A stretch of 64,000 nucleotides of DNA from an uncultured Eubacteriales bacterium (GCA_934432725.1 CAKRZE010000002.1:168467-232466); one strand, 5' to 3'; positions 25,884 to 36,487 are shown, counted from the stretch's first letter. Numbers and translations are program-made. Notes: generated by a model from the sequence alone, not told the origin.

Positions 25884-28800
25884 CTACACTTTGCCGGAAA
25901 GGTCAACAGATATTTGCAAAAGGTGCTTCTTTTTATCCAGCGGAAAGCAGTTTGCCGACGGCTTTCCGTCCAGCACGCACCGGTCGTCCTTCCCCTGCCG
26001 GATTTCCACCCGATACTCCGTGCCGCATATCCGCACCGTATACGCGCAGTCGCCGCAGCCGTGCGGATACACGGAAAAGTGATCTCCCTCCCGGCGGAAG
26101 CCGAGCCAGTCCTCGCAAAGCACCCGCAGATACCAGCCCGCCGCGCCGGTATAAAGGCTCCAGCCGCCTCTCCCCGCATGACCGGGAGCGCCGTATACAT
26201 CCCCTGCCATACAGTACGGCTCAATCCGGTACCGTGCGGCAAGCCGTTCCTCCGTACAGCGCAGCGCCGGGTTGAGCGCTCGCCGGAGCACATTGCCTTC
26301 CTCATACATACCGGAAAGCAGCAGCGCCCGCAGCCCCCAGACAGCGCCGTGCGTATACTGACCGCCGTTTTCACGAAGTCCCCCGCAATACCCGCGCAGA
26401 TACCCGGTTTTTACCGCATCCGCACCGAACGGCGGTGCAAACAGCCGCAGTATCTGCCACTCCCCGTCATACAGGCGGTCAAAGGCGGTCTTTACAGCCT
26501 CCCCGGCATGCGCCGCGCCGCAGAACGCGGAAAATGCCTGCGGAAGGAGGAAAATGCGGGCTTCCGGTCCGCGGCTGCCGCCGAGCGGCTCTCCGCCGTC
26601 ATAATAGCCGCGCAAATACCATGCGCCGTCAAACGCACGCTCCCATGCATTGCGCAGCTCCCCCTGCACCCTGCGGTACCGTGCGGCGCCGTCTGCGTCC
26701 CCCCGCTTTTCACACAGCGGAATAAAGCGTCCGAGCACTGTCCAAAGGAAAAACGCGAGCCAGACGCTCTCGCCATTCCCCTCCCTTCCGACTGCGTTCA
26801 TGCCGTCATTCCAGTCTCCGGTTCCGATCAGAGGAAGCCCGTGTGCGCCGAACCGCAGACCGTGCTCCAGTGCGCGGATGCAGTGCTGCCACAGCGATTC
26901 CCGCAGACTGCTCCGCTTCGGCAGCTCATACCGCTCCGTTTCTCCGGGAGACAGGACCGGAGAAGTCAGATAGGGAAGCGGCACCTCGAATATCCCCATG
27001 TCTCCCGTATATTCCGCATAGCGCGCCGCAAGTTCGGGAAGCCAAAGGAAATCGTCGGAGCAGCGCGTCCGGACGCCCCTTCCGACCCCGTCCCCGGGAT
27101 GCCACCAATGCTGTACGTCCCCTTCCTCAAACTGATGCGCCGCAGCTCTGAATATCTGGGTCCGCGTCATCCCCGGCAGATACGGCAGTATCGCCGCCGC
27201 ATCCTGAAGCTGGTCGCGAAAGCCATAGGCTCCGCCGGACTGATAAAAGCCGGTTCTCGCAAAAATGCGGCACACCGCAGTCTGATAGGGCAGCATGCGG
27301 TTGATCATAAGGTCCGTTGCCGCATCCCCGGTCTGTGCCTCAAAAACGGAAAAGATGCCGCACAGGCGGGCAGAATTGCGTGCAAAGGCGTCCTCGGCGT
27401 CCCGGACCGTTCTGTACCGCGCAAGCACCTCCCTGCGGACCCGATCCTCTGCAAATACCGGCGAGGCTCCGAGAAGAAACAGACGGCTGCCGTCCGGCTC
27501 CCGCCTCTCGGCCAGAAAGCCCTCCCAGTCCGTAAAATCCCCGAAGCAGCTTCGGAACAGAAGCGTTCCGTCCTCCCCGCTCCGCACCACCACCGTTTTT
27601 TCCGTGCCTCCCATCACGGCGCGGAGCCGATACTGCACACATCCGGCATCAAAGTCCTCAGCCCCCGTCAGAAAGCGAAGCGTCACCAGCTTGACCGGGA
27701 GCTTTTCGTCCACACCGACCCGAACGGCATACGAAACGCCTCCCGCGCAGCCGCGGTATTCTGCGCAGCCCATGCCGAAGCTGACCCGTCCGGCACAGGC
27801 GCAGAGATCATATACGGTTCCGTCCTCTCCGGCAGTATACAAAAGCTGCTCTCCGCTCATATCGGAAAGCTTATCGGCGTCCCACGGCGTCAGACGCCGG
27901 GTCTGGGCGTTGCCCGCCCACGTATATCCCAGAGAATTCTGCGTAACAAGCGTACCGAACGCGCGGTTTGCATACGGAAACGACCACGGCGCCTGCGGTA
28001 CCGGTTTTTCCACGGTAAAGCCGTCATCGGTAAAAAAGCCTCCCCGCACGCGAAGCCGAACCTCCTGCCGCACGGGCTCTGCGGCGAGCGGAGCCTGTGC
28101 CGGTCTGCGGACTGCGGAAGCGGTCTCCCGGTAAAAATCGCAGCCCGCACGGATACCCTCATAGGAAGCCTCCGGTCCGATTTCCGCATACAGAACGGAA
28201 AGCGCAGGCAAAAGCCCCTCTCCGGCATCCGCCGGAACCGGGTATACTCCGCCGTGCGCCGAAAGCAGCGGCTCGCTGCCGCAGACCCGGATAAGTGCAA
28301 GCAGCTTCTGCTTTTCCGCATCGAAATAATCCTCTCCGCCCCGGTACAGAAGCACAAGCTCCGAGCGGAGCCCGACCATTCCCATCAGCCGATGGGCGCG
28401 GACAAAGCCCTCCAGAAGCCCCCATGCCCTGCTTTCCTCGGAAAGTCCCTCCCGGACCCGCAGGCAGAAAATCGGATCATCTCCGGAAATTCCGAACCTC
28501 CAGAGCATATCCCGCCGAAAGAATCCGGAGGGGCGCATGTGCGGATTGCCGTCGCGGAACCGGCAGGCAAGAAGGATCGACAGCGCCGGAAACTGCTCCG
28601 CGCGCAGACCGCTCGCCGAAAGACGGTTCTGCATGACGGGGCGCAGCTTTTCCTCGCACAGGCGGAACGCATCCGTCCTCTGCCTCCGGCTGCGCAGCCC
28701 GGAAACCGCGCCGACCGCACTCTCCCTGCCCTCCGCAAAGGCAAGCAAAAAAGTAAGACTTCCCCTCCCCTGCCGCAAAGCACAGGATTTTTTCACGGCG

Positions 28801-31800
28801 CAGAACGGATTGACACAAGCCCCCGTTTCCCCGGCAAGCCGGCGTTTTGAAAGCATTTTCAGCTCCTCTCTGCCGTACAGCAGTCCGAGCCCGTCCCGCC
28901 GCGTTTCGAATTGCAGCTCCTCCGGTCCCGAGCCGTCCGTTCCGACAGCAAGAAAGCGTTCGGCATCCTTTTCCGTCCGCCCCCGCCTGCGGTACAGCAA
29001 AATCCGTTCGCCGGGGAGGTATTCCGCCTCCAGCGAAAGATCGGAGAATGCCGGATGCGCCGCATGCTCCCGCGGCAAAGCAAGCACCGGCTCAAATACA
29101 AGGAGCGGCACAAACGAGCTTTTCACCCCCTCCGCCGTCACCCGGACGGCAAAGCAGGCGTGCTCCGGCATCAGTGTGAAGGAAGCCGTCAGCGTCACTT
29201 CCCGCATCCGCAGCACATACCGGATGCTGCCGTCCGCCATTCCCGATTCCATTGTGCTGCCCGCCGAGCAAAGCTCATACACCGTCCCGTCCGCCTCCGC
29301 CAGAACATGAAGCCCGTGCAGTCCCTCCGCACGGAAGGGATCCGCTCCGATCGCTGCCGCGCCGGCATACAGCGCAGCCTCTCCCTCCGATGACAGGATT
29401 ACACGGCAGAAGCCGTCGGAGAGCATGCCGACACGGTAGCCGTCCGTCTGCTTTTCATCGGTACCGCGCGCCGAAAGGGTGAGCTGCTGTCTGCGTCTCA
29501 GCTTTTCCCGCGCCTTTTCGGGGTTCATCACAGGACTTCCCGTCGGCGTCCGCTCGCTCAGAAGCTCCGAGGCGCACGCCATCTGCGGATCCGCAAAAAA
29601 GCGCCGCACCATGACATCCGAAAAGCAGGCGTTGGCAGCCGCCGCAATGCTCATGCCGACATGATGCGCCATATAGCTGCGGATAACCGCACTGCCGGCG
29701 CCCGTCCGCTCCGGCGTAAAGTCCACTGCCTCATAAAAGCCGAACCGTCCGTACAGACCGCTGTGCTTCATCCGGTTCAGATTGGCAAGCGAGCTTCCGG
29801 GCGCAAACGCCAGCGTCAGGAAGGACGCGTAGGGTGCATACACGCGGTCCCGGTCCAGATTCCGCCTCAGCCCCAGCTTCTGCACGCCGAAGGCGCGGTA
29901 CTGGTACAGCATGCCGGCATCAAACGCAAAATACGCGCTCTCCGATTTTCCCCAGATGCCGCGGCACGCCGCACGCTTCTGCTCCCGCACGGTCAGGCAA
30001 AGCGCCTCATACTGCAAAGAGCCGGGGTATACCGGCAGAAACAAAGCCGGCATAAACGCTTCAAACATCGTTCCCGACCATGAGGCAAGTCCGATCCTCC
30101 CGTGAATTCCGATCAGGAGCCTGGACAGCATGCGCCAGTGCCTCCTCGGAAGCTGTCCGGACGCAATGCCGTAATAGGACGCGATTCTTGCCTCCGACTC
30201 ATATAGGTCATAGCAGTTTTCCTCCTGCCGCTCCGCCTGCGGTGCCGCCCCGATCCGCAGAAGCTCCCGCTTCCGGTCGTACAGGACGGAAAAGTCCGTC
30301 TCCCGAAGCAGCGCCTCAATGCGGAAAATCAGCACCGAAAGCCGCGGCTCCTCCCGGACGTATTCGCGCAGTCCCTCTTTCAAAACCACAAGCGATGCCG
30401 CAAAGTTACCGCTGTCCACTGTGGAAACATACGGCGTGCCGAGCACGCGAAGGGTCTGCGTATCATACCAGTTATAAAGATGCCCGTGCCAGCGCGGAAG
30501 CCCCTCGACCGTGCGGATTGTCTCCTCCGCTCTGAGATACAGCTCTCTCCCGGTAATATGCCCGAAATCCCGGACGGCAAGACAGGAGACAAGATACATG
30601 CCGATATTGGTCGGGGAGGTTCTGTGCGCCGTTGCCTCCACCGGTGAAAGCTGCATGTTGTCCGGCGGAAGTCCGTGCTCGGAGGGCTTGACCGAGGAGA
30701 CGTAGAACCGCCACAGATCATAGACATACCGGCTCAGGCGGGACTGCTCCGTCCTGCTCAGCCTCTCTTTTTTCCGGACGTTTTTTTTGCCGAGCAAAAA
30801 AGCGGTCAGCGGAAATATGAGCCACAAAAGCCCGGTCGCGGCATACAGCGGGTTCCCCCCGCACAGGACAAGAAACAGTCCCCCGAACAGAGCGGAGGGC
30901 CAAAGGCGGATCAGATACCGCAGAAAGCCTCCCGCCCGTTTTTCCGATTCGGAGGCTGTCGTCCACGCAAGAAGCCTTCTGTGAGAAACGTGCATCCGGT
31001 ACAGTGACCGGAACAGGGCGTCCAAAGCGTTGACGGCGTCATACAAAAGCGATCCTGTCGAATACAGGAACATTTTCAGCGCCGAAACGGCTGGCGGAAC
31101 CAATCCCGCATGGAAGATCCGCCCTGCATGCAGCGGTGTTTTCACAAGAGAGAACAGCAGCGGATACAAAAGGTATGCCAGAGCGAGCAGCCACAGAACA
31201 TACCCTCCCCCCTCCGTGCCTGCGGCAAACAGCGCAAGAACCGCGGAAACCGGGGTCAGAAGCCTGCGGAGGTTGTCCCAAAGCTGAAGCCGGGAAAGCG
31301 CCGGCGCCGGATTCGGAAGCCGCTCCCCGCGCCTGTTCCGGACATGCCGGAAGGAAAATGCCAGCGCCTGAACATCGCCGCGCATCCACCGGTTCTGCCG
31401 GTCAAGATACGACAGCACGCTGCCGGGACAGCCGTCCGTCACCGCCACATCGGTCAGAAGCCCGCAGCGCAGCCGCGCACCCTCCAGCAGGTCATGGCTC
31501 AGAACGGTCTGCTCCGGAAACGCGTCCTGCAGAAGCGCATCGTATACCGCCGCATCGACCATGCCCTTTCCGCAGAAGATTCCGGTGCCGAACACCGTTT
31601 GATACAGCTCATAAAAGGCGGAGGCATACACATCGTTTCCGCCGCCGCCCGTCATCAGTGCGGAAAAGAGCGTATCTCCGGCGGAGGCAAGCGACGTCTC
31701 CGTCACGGGCTGAAGCACGCCAAAGCCTTCCCGCACTGCGCCGTCCCGGATCCGGGGGCGGTTGGCGGGATGGCACATCACGCAAAGCATCCGGGAAAGC

Positions 31801-32984
31801 GTTCCGATACCGGGCACGGTATCTTCATCCAGTGTGACGACATACCGCATCCGGGCAAGGTGCTTCCGATCGCCGAGAACCGTCAGAAACGGACCGTCCT
31901 CCCCGCGCCGTATCAGCGCCATAAGATTCAGAAGGGCGCCGCGCTTCCGCTCATAGCCGTTGAAGCTCCCCTCCGCGTTCTCCGTTCTTCTCCGGATGAA
32001 CAGGCAGAAATGCTCCCCCCATTTTTCGTTCAGCTCTTCGATTGCCGCGCTCAGCGTCCGGATTCGCTCCGCATCCTCGGCTTTTTCCGGCTCGTCCGCT
32101 TCCGGAAGATCCCCCAGAATGCCGAAAAGCCCGGGGGTCTCCCGGTTTGCAAGATAGATCCTCTCCAGCCGCTGCTTCAATTCGGCATGCTCCGTCAGAA
32201 GCGCCGTGATCACCGTCAGAACCGCAGCATCCTCCGGCAGTGCCGTCTGCTTCAGCCGCGGCAGCGGCTCTGCCCTGAGACACCTGCTGTATACGGAATC
32301 CAGAGTCCTTTTGACCAGCTCGACAAGCGGCAAATAGCAGAGAATCAGCGGAAGCGCCGGAAAACCGGCGTACAGCAAGGCAATACAGCCCGCAAGCGGC
32401 AGCGCGAAAAGAAGTGCAAAATACAGCCTTCCCGCAAAAGGGTGCGTCCCGGAAAACAGCCGGTTTTCCTCCAGCAGCACAGCGGCAGCCTTGCTTTCCG
32501 TCATGCGCCGTTTCCCCGCTTCCTTTTCCACACGGAAGCGGCACCATATTTTTGTCTCTCTGTCCGAGTCGGCAAACGCACGGTCCGAAAGAAGCCTGCG
32601 CTCCGCGCCGGACGCGGCTTCGTACAGCCTCTCCGGATCAAGCTCCCCGACACCGCGCAAAAAGCCGAACAGACGTCCGCTTTCCCTTCCGGAAGAAGCA
32701 TCCGGTCCCTCTGCGTACAGCCGGACCGCCGCAAGGGTCAGATATGCGGGAACACACAAAACCGCGCTGTACGGATAATCATCCCCCTGCAGAAGCGCAT
32801 ATACCGCCTCTGCGGGCTTTCCCTCTTTCAGAATTCCTTCCGTCAGTCTCTCATAGAGCGCAGAATACCGGATTTTCCCGCGTGTCAGCCGCATTGCCTC
32901 CGCCATGCGGGTTTCCAGCACATACAGCCCGTCATCGCCCTCCAGTGTCCTGCGCAGAAGCCTCATGATTTTTTTGTCCGTCAT
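25884..32984 (-). CDS. giant GT84/GH94 protein, cyclic beta-1,2-glucan synthase-like
   Basis: This 2366-residue membrane protein resembles NdvB/Cgs, which polymerises glucose from UDP-glucose into beta-1,2-glucan and trims it by phosphorolysis. The N-terminal GT84 part has membrane helices near residues 210-245, a DEDTVPG motif near 385 and QNRWMRGD near 534. More helices lie at 590-760. A glucoamylase-like domain (DNMQLSPVEATAHRTSPTN, near 780; HHVGMS, near 1110) follows. The C-terminal GH94 part has EEGDVQHWWHP (near 1960) and GTGDWNDGMN (near 2060), the latter holding the phosphorylase acid. It is shorter than proteobacterial Cgs (about 2800). ATG 32984 has AGGTGG eight bases upstream; GTG 32996 is the alternative. 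Cyclic versus linear product is unknown. Confidence 0.88.
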   Translation of the reverse strand: MTDKKIMRLLRRTLEGDDGLYVLETRMAEAMRLTRGKIRYSALYERLTEGILKEGKPAEAVYALLQGDDYPYSAVLCVPAYLTLAAVRLYAEGPDASSGRESGRLFGFLRGVGELDPERLYEAASGAERRLLSDRAFADSDRETKIWCRFRVEKEAGKRRMTESKAAAVLLEENRLFSGTHPFAGRLYFALLFALPLAGCIALLYAGFPALPLILCYLPLVELVKRTLDSVYSRCLRAEPLPRLKQTALPEDAAVLTVITALLTEHAELKQRLERIYLANRETPGLFGILGDLPEADEPEKAEDAERIRTLSAAIEELNEKWGEHFCLFIRRRTENAEGSFNGYERKRGALLNLMALIRRGEDGPFLTVLGDRKHLARMRYVVTLDEDTVPGIGTLSRMLCVMCHPANRPRIRDGAVREGFGVLQPVTETSLASAGDTLFSALMTGGGGNDVYASAFYELYQTVFGTGIFCGKGMVDAAVYDALLQDAFPEQTVLSHDLLEGARLRCGLLTDVAVTDGCPGSVLSYLDRQNRWMRGDVQALAFSFRHVRNRRGERLPNPAPALSRLQLWDNLRRLLTPVSAVLALFAAGTEGGGYVLWLLALAYLLYPLLFSLVKTPLHAGRIFHAGLVPPAVSALKMFLYSTGSLLYDAVNALDALFRSLYRMHVSHRRLLAWTTASESEKRAGGFLRYLIRLWPSALFGGLFLVLCGGNPLYAATGLLWLIFPLTAFLLGKKNVRKKERLSRTEQSRLSRYVYDLWRFYVSSVKPSEHGLPPDNMQLSPVEATAHRTSPTNIGMYLVSCLAVRDFGHITGRELYLRAEETIRTVEGLPRWHGHLYNWYDTQTLRVLGTPYVSTVDSGNFAASLVVLKEGLREYVREEPRLSVLIFRIEALLRETDFSVLYDRKRELLRIGAAPQAERQEENCYDLYESEARIASYYGIASGQLPRRHWRMLSRLLIGIHGRIGLASWSGTMFEAFMPALFLPVYPGSLQYEALCLTVREQKRAACRGIWGKSESAYFAFDAGMLYQYRAFGVQKLGLRRNLDRDRVYAPYASFLTLAFAPGSSLANLNRMKHSGLYGRFGFYEAVDFTPERTGAGSAVIRSYMAHHVGMSIAAAANACFSDVMVRRFFADPQMACASELLSERTPTGSPVMNPEKAREKLRRRQQLTLSARGTDEKQTDGYRVGMLSDGFCRVILSSEGEAALYAGAAAIGADPFRAEGLHGLHVLAEADGTVYELCSAGSTMESGMADGSIRYVLRMREVTLTASFTLMPEHACFAVRVTAEGVKSSFVPLLVFEPVLALPREHAAHPAFSDLSLEAEYLPGERILLYRRRGRTEKDAERFLAVGTDGSGPEELQFETRRDGLGLLYGREELKMLSKRRLAGETGACVNPFCAVKKSCALRQGRGSLTFLLAFAEGRESAVGAVSGLRSRRQRTDAFRLCEEKLRPVMQNRLSASGLRAEQFPALSILLACRFRDGNPHMRPSGFFRRDMLWRFGISGDDPIFCLRVREGLSEESRAWGLLEGFVRAHRLMGMVGLRSELVLLYRGGEDYFDAEKQKLLALIRVCGSEPLLSAHGGVYPVPADAGEGLLPALSVLYAEIGPEASYEGIRAGCDFYRETASAVRRPAQAPLAAEPVRQEVRLRVRGGFFTDDGFTVEKPVPQAPWSFPYANRAFGTLVTQNSLGYTWAGNAQTRRLTPWDADKLSDMSGEQLLYTAGEDGTVYDLCACAGRVSFGMGCAEYRGCAGGVSYAVRVGVDEKLPVKLVTLRFLTGAEDFDAGCVQYRLRAVMGGTEKTVVVRSGEDGTLLFRSCFGDFTDWEGFLAERREPDGSRLFLLGASPVFAEDRVRREVLARYRTVRDAEDAFARNSARLCGIFSVFEAQTGDAATDLMINRMLPYQTAVCRIFARTGFYQSGGAYGFRDQLQDAAAILPYLPGMTRTQIFRAAAHQFEEGDVQHWWHPGDGVGRGVRTRCSDDFLWLPELAARYAEYTGDMGIFEVPLPYLTSPVLSPGETERYELPKRSSLRESLWQHCIRALEHGLRFGAHGLPLIGTGDWNDGMNAVGREGNGESVWLAFFLWTVLGRFIPLCEKRGDADGAARYRRVQGELRNAWERAFDGAWYLRGYYDGGEPLGGSRGPEARIFLLPQAFSAFCGAAHAGEAVKTAFDRLYDGEWQILRLFAPPFGADAVKTGYLRGYCGGLRENGGQYTHGAVWGLRALLLSGMYEEGNVLRRALNPALRCTEERLAARYRIEPYCMAGDVYGAPGHAGRGGWSLYTGAAGWYLRVLCEDWLGFRREGDHFSVYPHGCGDCAYTVRICGTEYRVEIRQGKDDRCVLDGKPSANCFPLDKKKHLLQISVDLSGKV

Positions 32985-32996
32985 TCCGGATACCAC

Positions 32997-33488
32997 CTAT
33001 GCAAACAGATTTTGATAAAGCCGTGCGGGAAGCCGCCGCAAAAGCGAAAAGTCCAAACGTCCTCCGGGCGTCACAAGCCCGCCGTGTGCAAACCGAAAAA
33101 CTGCTCTCCGGACAAAATTCCGGCATCCGCAGTTCATGCTCCCGGCGTCCTGCCGCGAATCCGCCGTCTTCGGCTTTCTCCGGCAAAAGGACCCGCACAG
33201 CAATAGTATTCCTGTTTTTTCCGCATTTTAATCGGTATTAAGAAACGCCGCTTCCGGACAATCCATCCCGGAAACAAAAAAAGCCCCCTTGCAGGCAGGC
33301 TCCGGCATTGGCAGAGCGGCAGTCATCGGCTGGTGCCATACACAAAGCGACCGGAGGACTCCGCACATACCGCGCCGGAAAGCCCTCCGGCACCCGGCTG
33401 CTCTCCGCCGCCCGCAAAAGCTCCCCCGGCTGCCGCAGAAAAAGCGGCATTTTTTCGGTCCCGATGCCGCTTCACGGCAAAAAAAGAC
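32997..33488. other. gene-free stretch upstream of the glucan synthase-like gene
   Basis: No frame here has a ribosome site or a recognisable product. No clean promoter pair was found for the large gene, although an A/T-rich patch at 33209-33245 is the likeliest place. Confidence 0.45.
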
Positions 33489-33680
33489 GGGGCTGCCAAA
33501 AATCAAACTGTTTTTAGCAGCCCCTTAAAAATGCCGGTCGGGATCCCGCCGTTTTGGATAAGATCCTGTCCGTTTTTGCCCCGTGCATTTGTATTTTTCT
33601 CTGCGGCAGACCCACAGCGCCTGACCGTCGGACCGATGCCGAAGGGACGGTAAAACCGCAAAACATGTTTTGTCCCACCC
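33489..33680 (+). repeat. paired-hairpin interspersed repeat, copy E
   Basis: The left hairpin pairs GGGGCTGCCAAAAA with TTTTTAGCAGCCCC (33489-33524). Next come AAAATGCCGGTCGGGATCC, GATCCTGTCCGTTTTTGCC and the CTGCGGC block. A partial right hairpin with the loop CGCAAAAC ends at 33680. On the minus strand the left hairpin is followed by seven T, so it can end transcripts of the ABC-F gene that stops 146 bases away. Confidence 0.88.
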
Positions 33681-33825
33681 CCGAAGCCCGGTTTTTCTTT
33701 ATGCACCGCCGCAAAGCAGCAGACCCGCGCCGCCTGCGCGTTCGGCAGACAAAAAGACCCGCAGATGCCCTCCATCCGTGCGCCGCAGATCAAAACCGCA
33801 CCGCCCGTCGGAGCTGCGGAGCCTC

Positions 33826-35724
33826 CTACAGCTGCCCCGCGCGCTCCAGCTCCTCATACAGCGCAAGAAGCTCCTCCTCCAGACGCTCCTTCTCCCCGCA
33901 CAGCTCTCCGAGATACACATAATCCGTCCCGTCCGAGGCGGCAAGCTTTCCGTCGATCTGCTCCACGCGCTTTTCCTTTTCGGCAATCCCTTCCTTTACG
34001 CGGCGCAGTCTGGTCTCCTGCCTGCGCTGCTCCGCCTGCCCCCGCTTCCGGTCCAGATACTGCTCCTTGGAGGCGGAAACCGGCTCCGGAGCAGCACGCT
34101 CCTCCGCACGGGCAAGGTGCCTCTGCCGATACTCCAGATACGACTCATAATCGCCGCGGTAGTCAAAAATCCCGCACGGCTCTCCGGCGCCGAAATCCAG
34201 AATCCTGGTCGCAAGCTTTCTGACAAAATACCGGTCGTGCGACACGGCGATCACCGTACCGTCAAACGCCTCCAAAGCCTCCTCCAGAGCCTCGCGGGAG
34301 CCGATGTCCAGATGGTTTGTCGGCTCGTCCAGAATCAAAAGATTCATTTTTCCCAGAATCAGCTTTGCCAGAGTCAGCCTTGCCTTTTCGCCGCCGCTCA
34401 GGACCTCCACCTTTTTCCCCACATCGTCTCCCCGGAACTGAAATGCGGCAAGCGTTGTCCGCAGCTTTGTCTGCGTCATGTCTTCATATTGATTCCACAG
34501 CTCGTCCAAAACGGTATTCTCCGCCCGCAGCTGCTGATTTTCCTGATCGTAATAGCCGAGGGTCACGCGATAGCCGTACTCCACCTCTCCCGCCTGAGGT
34601 GCAAGCTTCCCGGCAAGCAGCTTGATCAGCGTGGATTTCCCGCACCCGTTCGGTCCGGTGATAAACACTCTTTCCCGCTTCTGCACCGTAAAGCTGACGC
34701 TGTGAAACAGCGGCTTGCCCGGATAATCCATGGAGAGCCTTTTTGCCTTCAGCACATCCGTCCCGCTCTCACCGGAGGTGGTAAACCGAAGCCTGATGTT
34801 CTCCGGTGCGTTTTCCGGACGCTCCACCCGCACCATTTTATCAAGCTGCTTCTGCCGGCTCTCCGCCGCGATGATATTGCGTTCACGGTTCCACCGGCGC
34901 TGCTGCTCGATATAGGCTTCAATCCGCGCGATCTCTCTCTGCTGATTCCTGAAATGGCGCTCCTGGATCTCCCGGTCCGCCTGACGCTGCGCCTGATATG
35001 CGGAATAATTCCCGGTGTACAGTCTGCCGTGCGCATATTCGATTTCAAGTATCTTTCCCGCCGTCCTGTCCAGAAAATACCGGTCATGCGAGACAAGCAG
35101 AACGGTCTTCCGGCTTGCGCGCAGATACTCCTCCAGCCAGAAAAGCGCATCCGTATCCAGATGGTTGGTCGGCTCGTCCAGCATCAGCACATCCGGGTCC
35201 CGCAGAAGCAGGCAGGAGAGCGCCAGACGCGTTTTCTGTCCTCCGGAAAGCGATTCCACCGGCTCCTGCCACTGCTCCTCCGGCAGTCCGAGGTTTTTCA
35301 GAATTCCCTTTGCCCGGGAGCGGAACTCCAGCCCGCCCGCGCCGCAAAACGCCTCATACACCGAAGCATACCGTGCGGCAGCCGCGGCATCGCCCGCCTC
35401 CATCGCGGCATGGAGCCGCTCCAGCTCACCCTCCTGCCGGACAAGCTCCGAAAAGACCTTCAGCGTCTCCTCCCAGACCGTACCGCTGCCCTCAAAGCCG
35501 GCATTCTGCGACAGAACGCCGAGCGTTTTATCGCGGGAAAGGTACACCTTTCCGCTGTCCGGTGTATATTCGCCCGTGATGATCCGGAAAAGCGATGATT
35601 TCCCGGCTCCGTTCACACCGACGATTCCCAGTTTGTCTCCCTCGTTCAGGCTGAATGTGATTCCGTCCAGAATCACGTCTCCTCCGAACGAAAGCGTCAG
35701 ATTGTCACAGCTCAGCGCTATCAT
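33826..35724 (-). CDS. ABC-F family ATPase
   Basis: This 632-residue soluble protein has two ABC domains and no membrane segment, as in ABC-F translation factors. Walker A motifs are GVNGAGKSS (near residue 35) and GPNGCGKST (near residue 352); signatures are LSGGQKTRLAL and LSGGEKARLTL; each domain has LDEPTNHLD. The linker of about 80 Arg/Gln-rich residues between the domains would reach the ribosomal P- or E-site. The C-terminal 90 residues form a charged coiled coil. It is closest in layout to the housekeeping YdiF/Uup group rather than to short antibiotic-resistance forms, but that is a judgement from length and tail. Confidence 0.93.
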   Translation of the reverse strand: MIALSCDNLTLSFGGDVILDGITFSLNEGDKLGIVGVNGAGKSSLFRIITGEYTPDSGKVYLSRDKTLGVLSQNAGFEGSGTVWEETLKVFSELVRQEGELERLHAAMEAGDAAAAARYASVYEAFCGAGGLEFRSRAKGILKNLGLPEEQWQEPVESLSGGQKTRLALSCLLLRDPDVLMLDEPTNHLDTDALFWLEEYLRASRKTVLLVSHDRYFLDRTAGKILEIEYAHGRLYTGNYSAYQAQRQADREIQERHFRNQQREIARIEAYIEQQRRWNRERNIIAAESRQKQLDKMVRVERPENAPENIRLRFTTSGESGTDVLKAKRLSMDYPGKPLFHSVSFTVQKRERVFITGPNGCGKSTLIKLLAGKLAPQAGEVEYGYRVTLGYYDQENQQLRAENTVLDELWNQYEDMTQTKLRTTLAAFQFRGDDVGKKVEVLSGGEKARLTLAKLILGKMNLLILDEPTNHLDIGSREALEEALEAFDGTVIAVSHDRYFVRKLATRILDFGAGEPCGIFDYRGDYESYLEYRQRHLARAEERAAPEPVSASKEQYLDRKRGQAEQRRQETRLRRVKEGIAEKEKRVEQIDGKLAASDGTDYVYLGELCGEKERLEEELLALYEELERAGQL

Positions 35725-36028
35725 GCCTCATCCTCACCTCTCTGCCGAATATCACACGAAAAAGGCTGCCGCGTCCCAAGGACACGATGCAGCCGGACCG
35801 GCAGGCGCGGCAGAGCCTCAGCTGCCGTACCCGTCCGAAAACTTCTGACATCCCCGCGGACAGAGAAGCGGGACCGGAGCCGTCTCCGCTCCCGCCTGTA
35901 TCCGCAGATATTCCCGAAACGCAAATGCATGCGAAAACCCGCGCGGCTTATGCGGGTTCCCCTCCGCATATCCGCGCCGCTCTCCGGAATCGGGCATCCG
36001 GAAAAAGAACGCACGGTTCAAAAGACGG
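35725..36028. other. gene-free stretch
   Basis: This gap lies between two minus-strand genes. No gene, terminator with a T-tract or promoter is convincing. A polypurine patch at 35745-35751 precedes the ABC-F start. Confidence 0.4.
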
Positions 36029-36487
36029 TCACGCCTGCGTTCCGTCTCCCGTATCGTCATGCTGCTCCGGCACAGACTCTTCCGGCTCCTCCGCCGCAGG
36101 CTCCTTTGCCGGCTCTTCCCCGCCGACCGGCTCCTGCTTTGTGCCGCAGTACGGGCAGAACGTCATGGACGCCGCCATCTTTTCGTGGCAGGCAATGCAG
36201 AACTTATAATTGCGCAGCGCAGCCAGCCGTGCGGAAAGCTCCTCTGCCTCCCGGCGCAGCTCGCTGATCTGTCCGACGATCCCGTCGCACGCGGAGGTGT
36301 CGGTCGCATTCCCGCTGCACTCCCCGTATTTGATCTTGCCGAGCGCACGGAACAGATCGTTTTCCTTGCCTCTTAAAACGGAAAGCCGGTATTTCAGCTT
36401 TGCAACCTCCGTCAGCTTTCCCGTCTCCCGCACCGTATAGTCGGCGGCATCAGACAGCTTTTTTGAAAGATCATCCCAGAATTCCAT
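36029..36487 (-). CDS. zinc-ribbon protein with N-terminal coiled coil
   Basis: This 152-residue protein starts with a helical, probably coiled-coil part (SKKLSDAADYTVRETGKL through a heptad-like RREAEELSARLAAL). It then has one zinc ribbon formed by CIAC (near residue 99) and CPYC (near 114), and ends in an acidic Glu/Pro-rich tail. Similar small proteins of Clostridia are annotated only as zinc-ribbon domain proteins. No catalytic site is seen. AGGAGG eight bases before ATG 36487 fixes the start over an upstream in-frame ATG at 36508. It has its own consensus promoter. Confidence 0.85.
   Translation of the reverse strand: MEFWDDLSKKLSDAADYTVRETGKLTEVAKLKYRLSVLRGKENDLFRALGKIKYGECSGNATDTSACDGIVGQISELRREAEELSARLAALRNYKFCIACHEKMAASMTFCPYCGTKQEPVGGEEPAKEPAAEEPEESVPEQHDDTGDGTQA

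Noticed and set aside
25626..28850. 1074-codon open frame on the plus strand
   Set aside because: It is antisense to the GH94 part of the glucan synthase-like gene. It has no ribosome site, domain or normal composition; GC-rich codon use keeps the opposite strand open.
31110..33206. 698-codon open frame on the plus strand
   Set aside because: Antisense to the GT84 region, very rich in Arg/Pro/Gln, with no recognisable fold.
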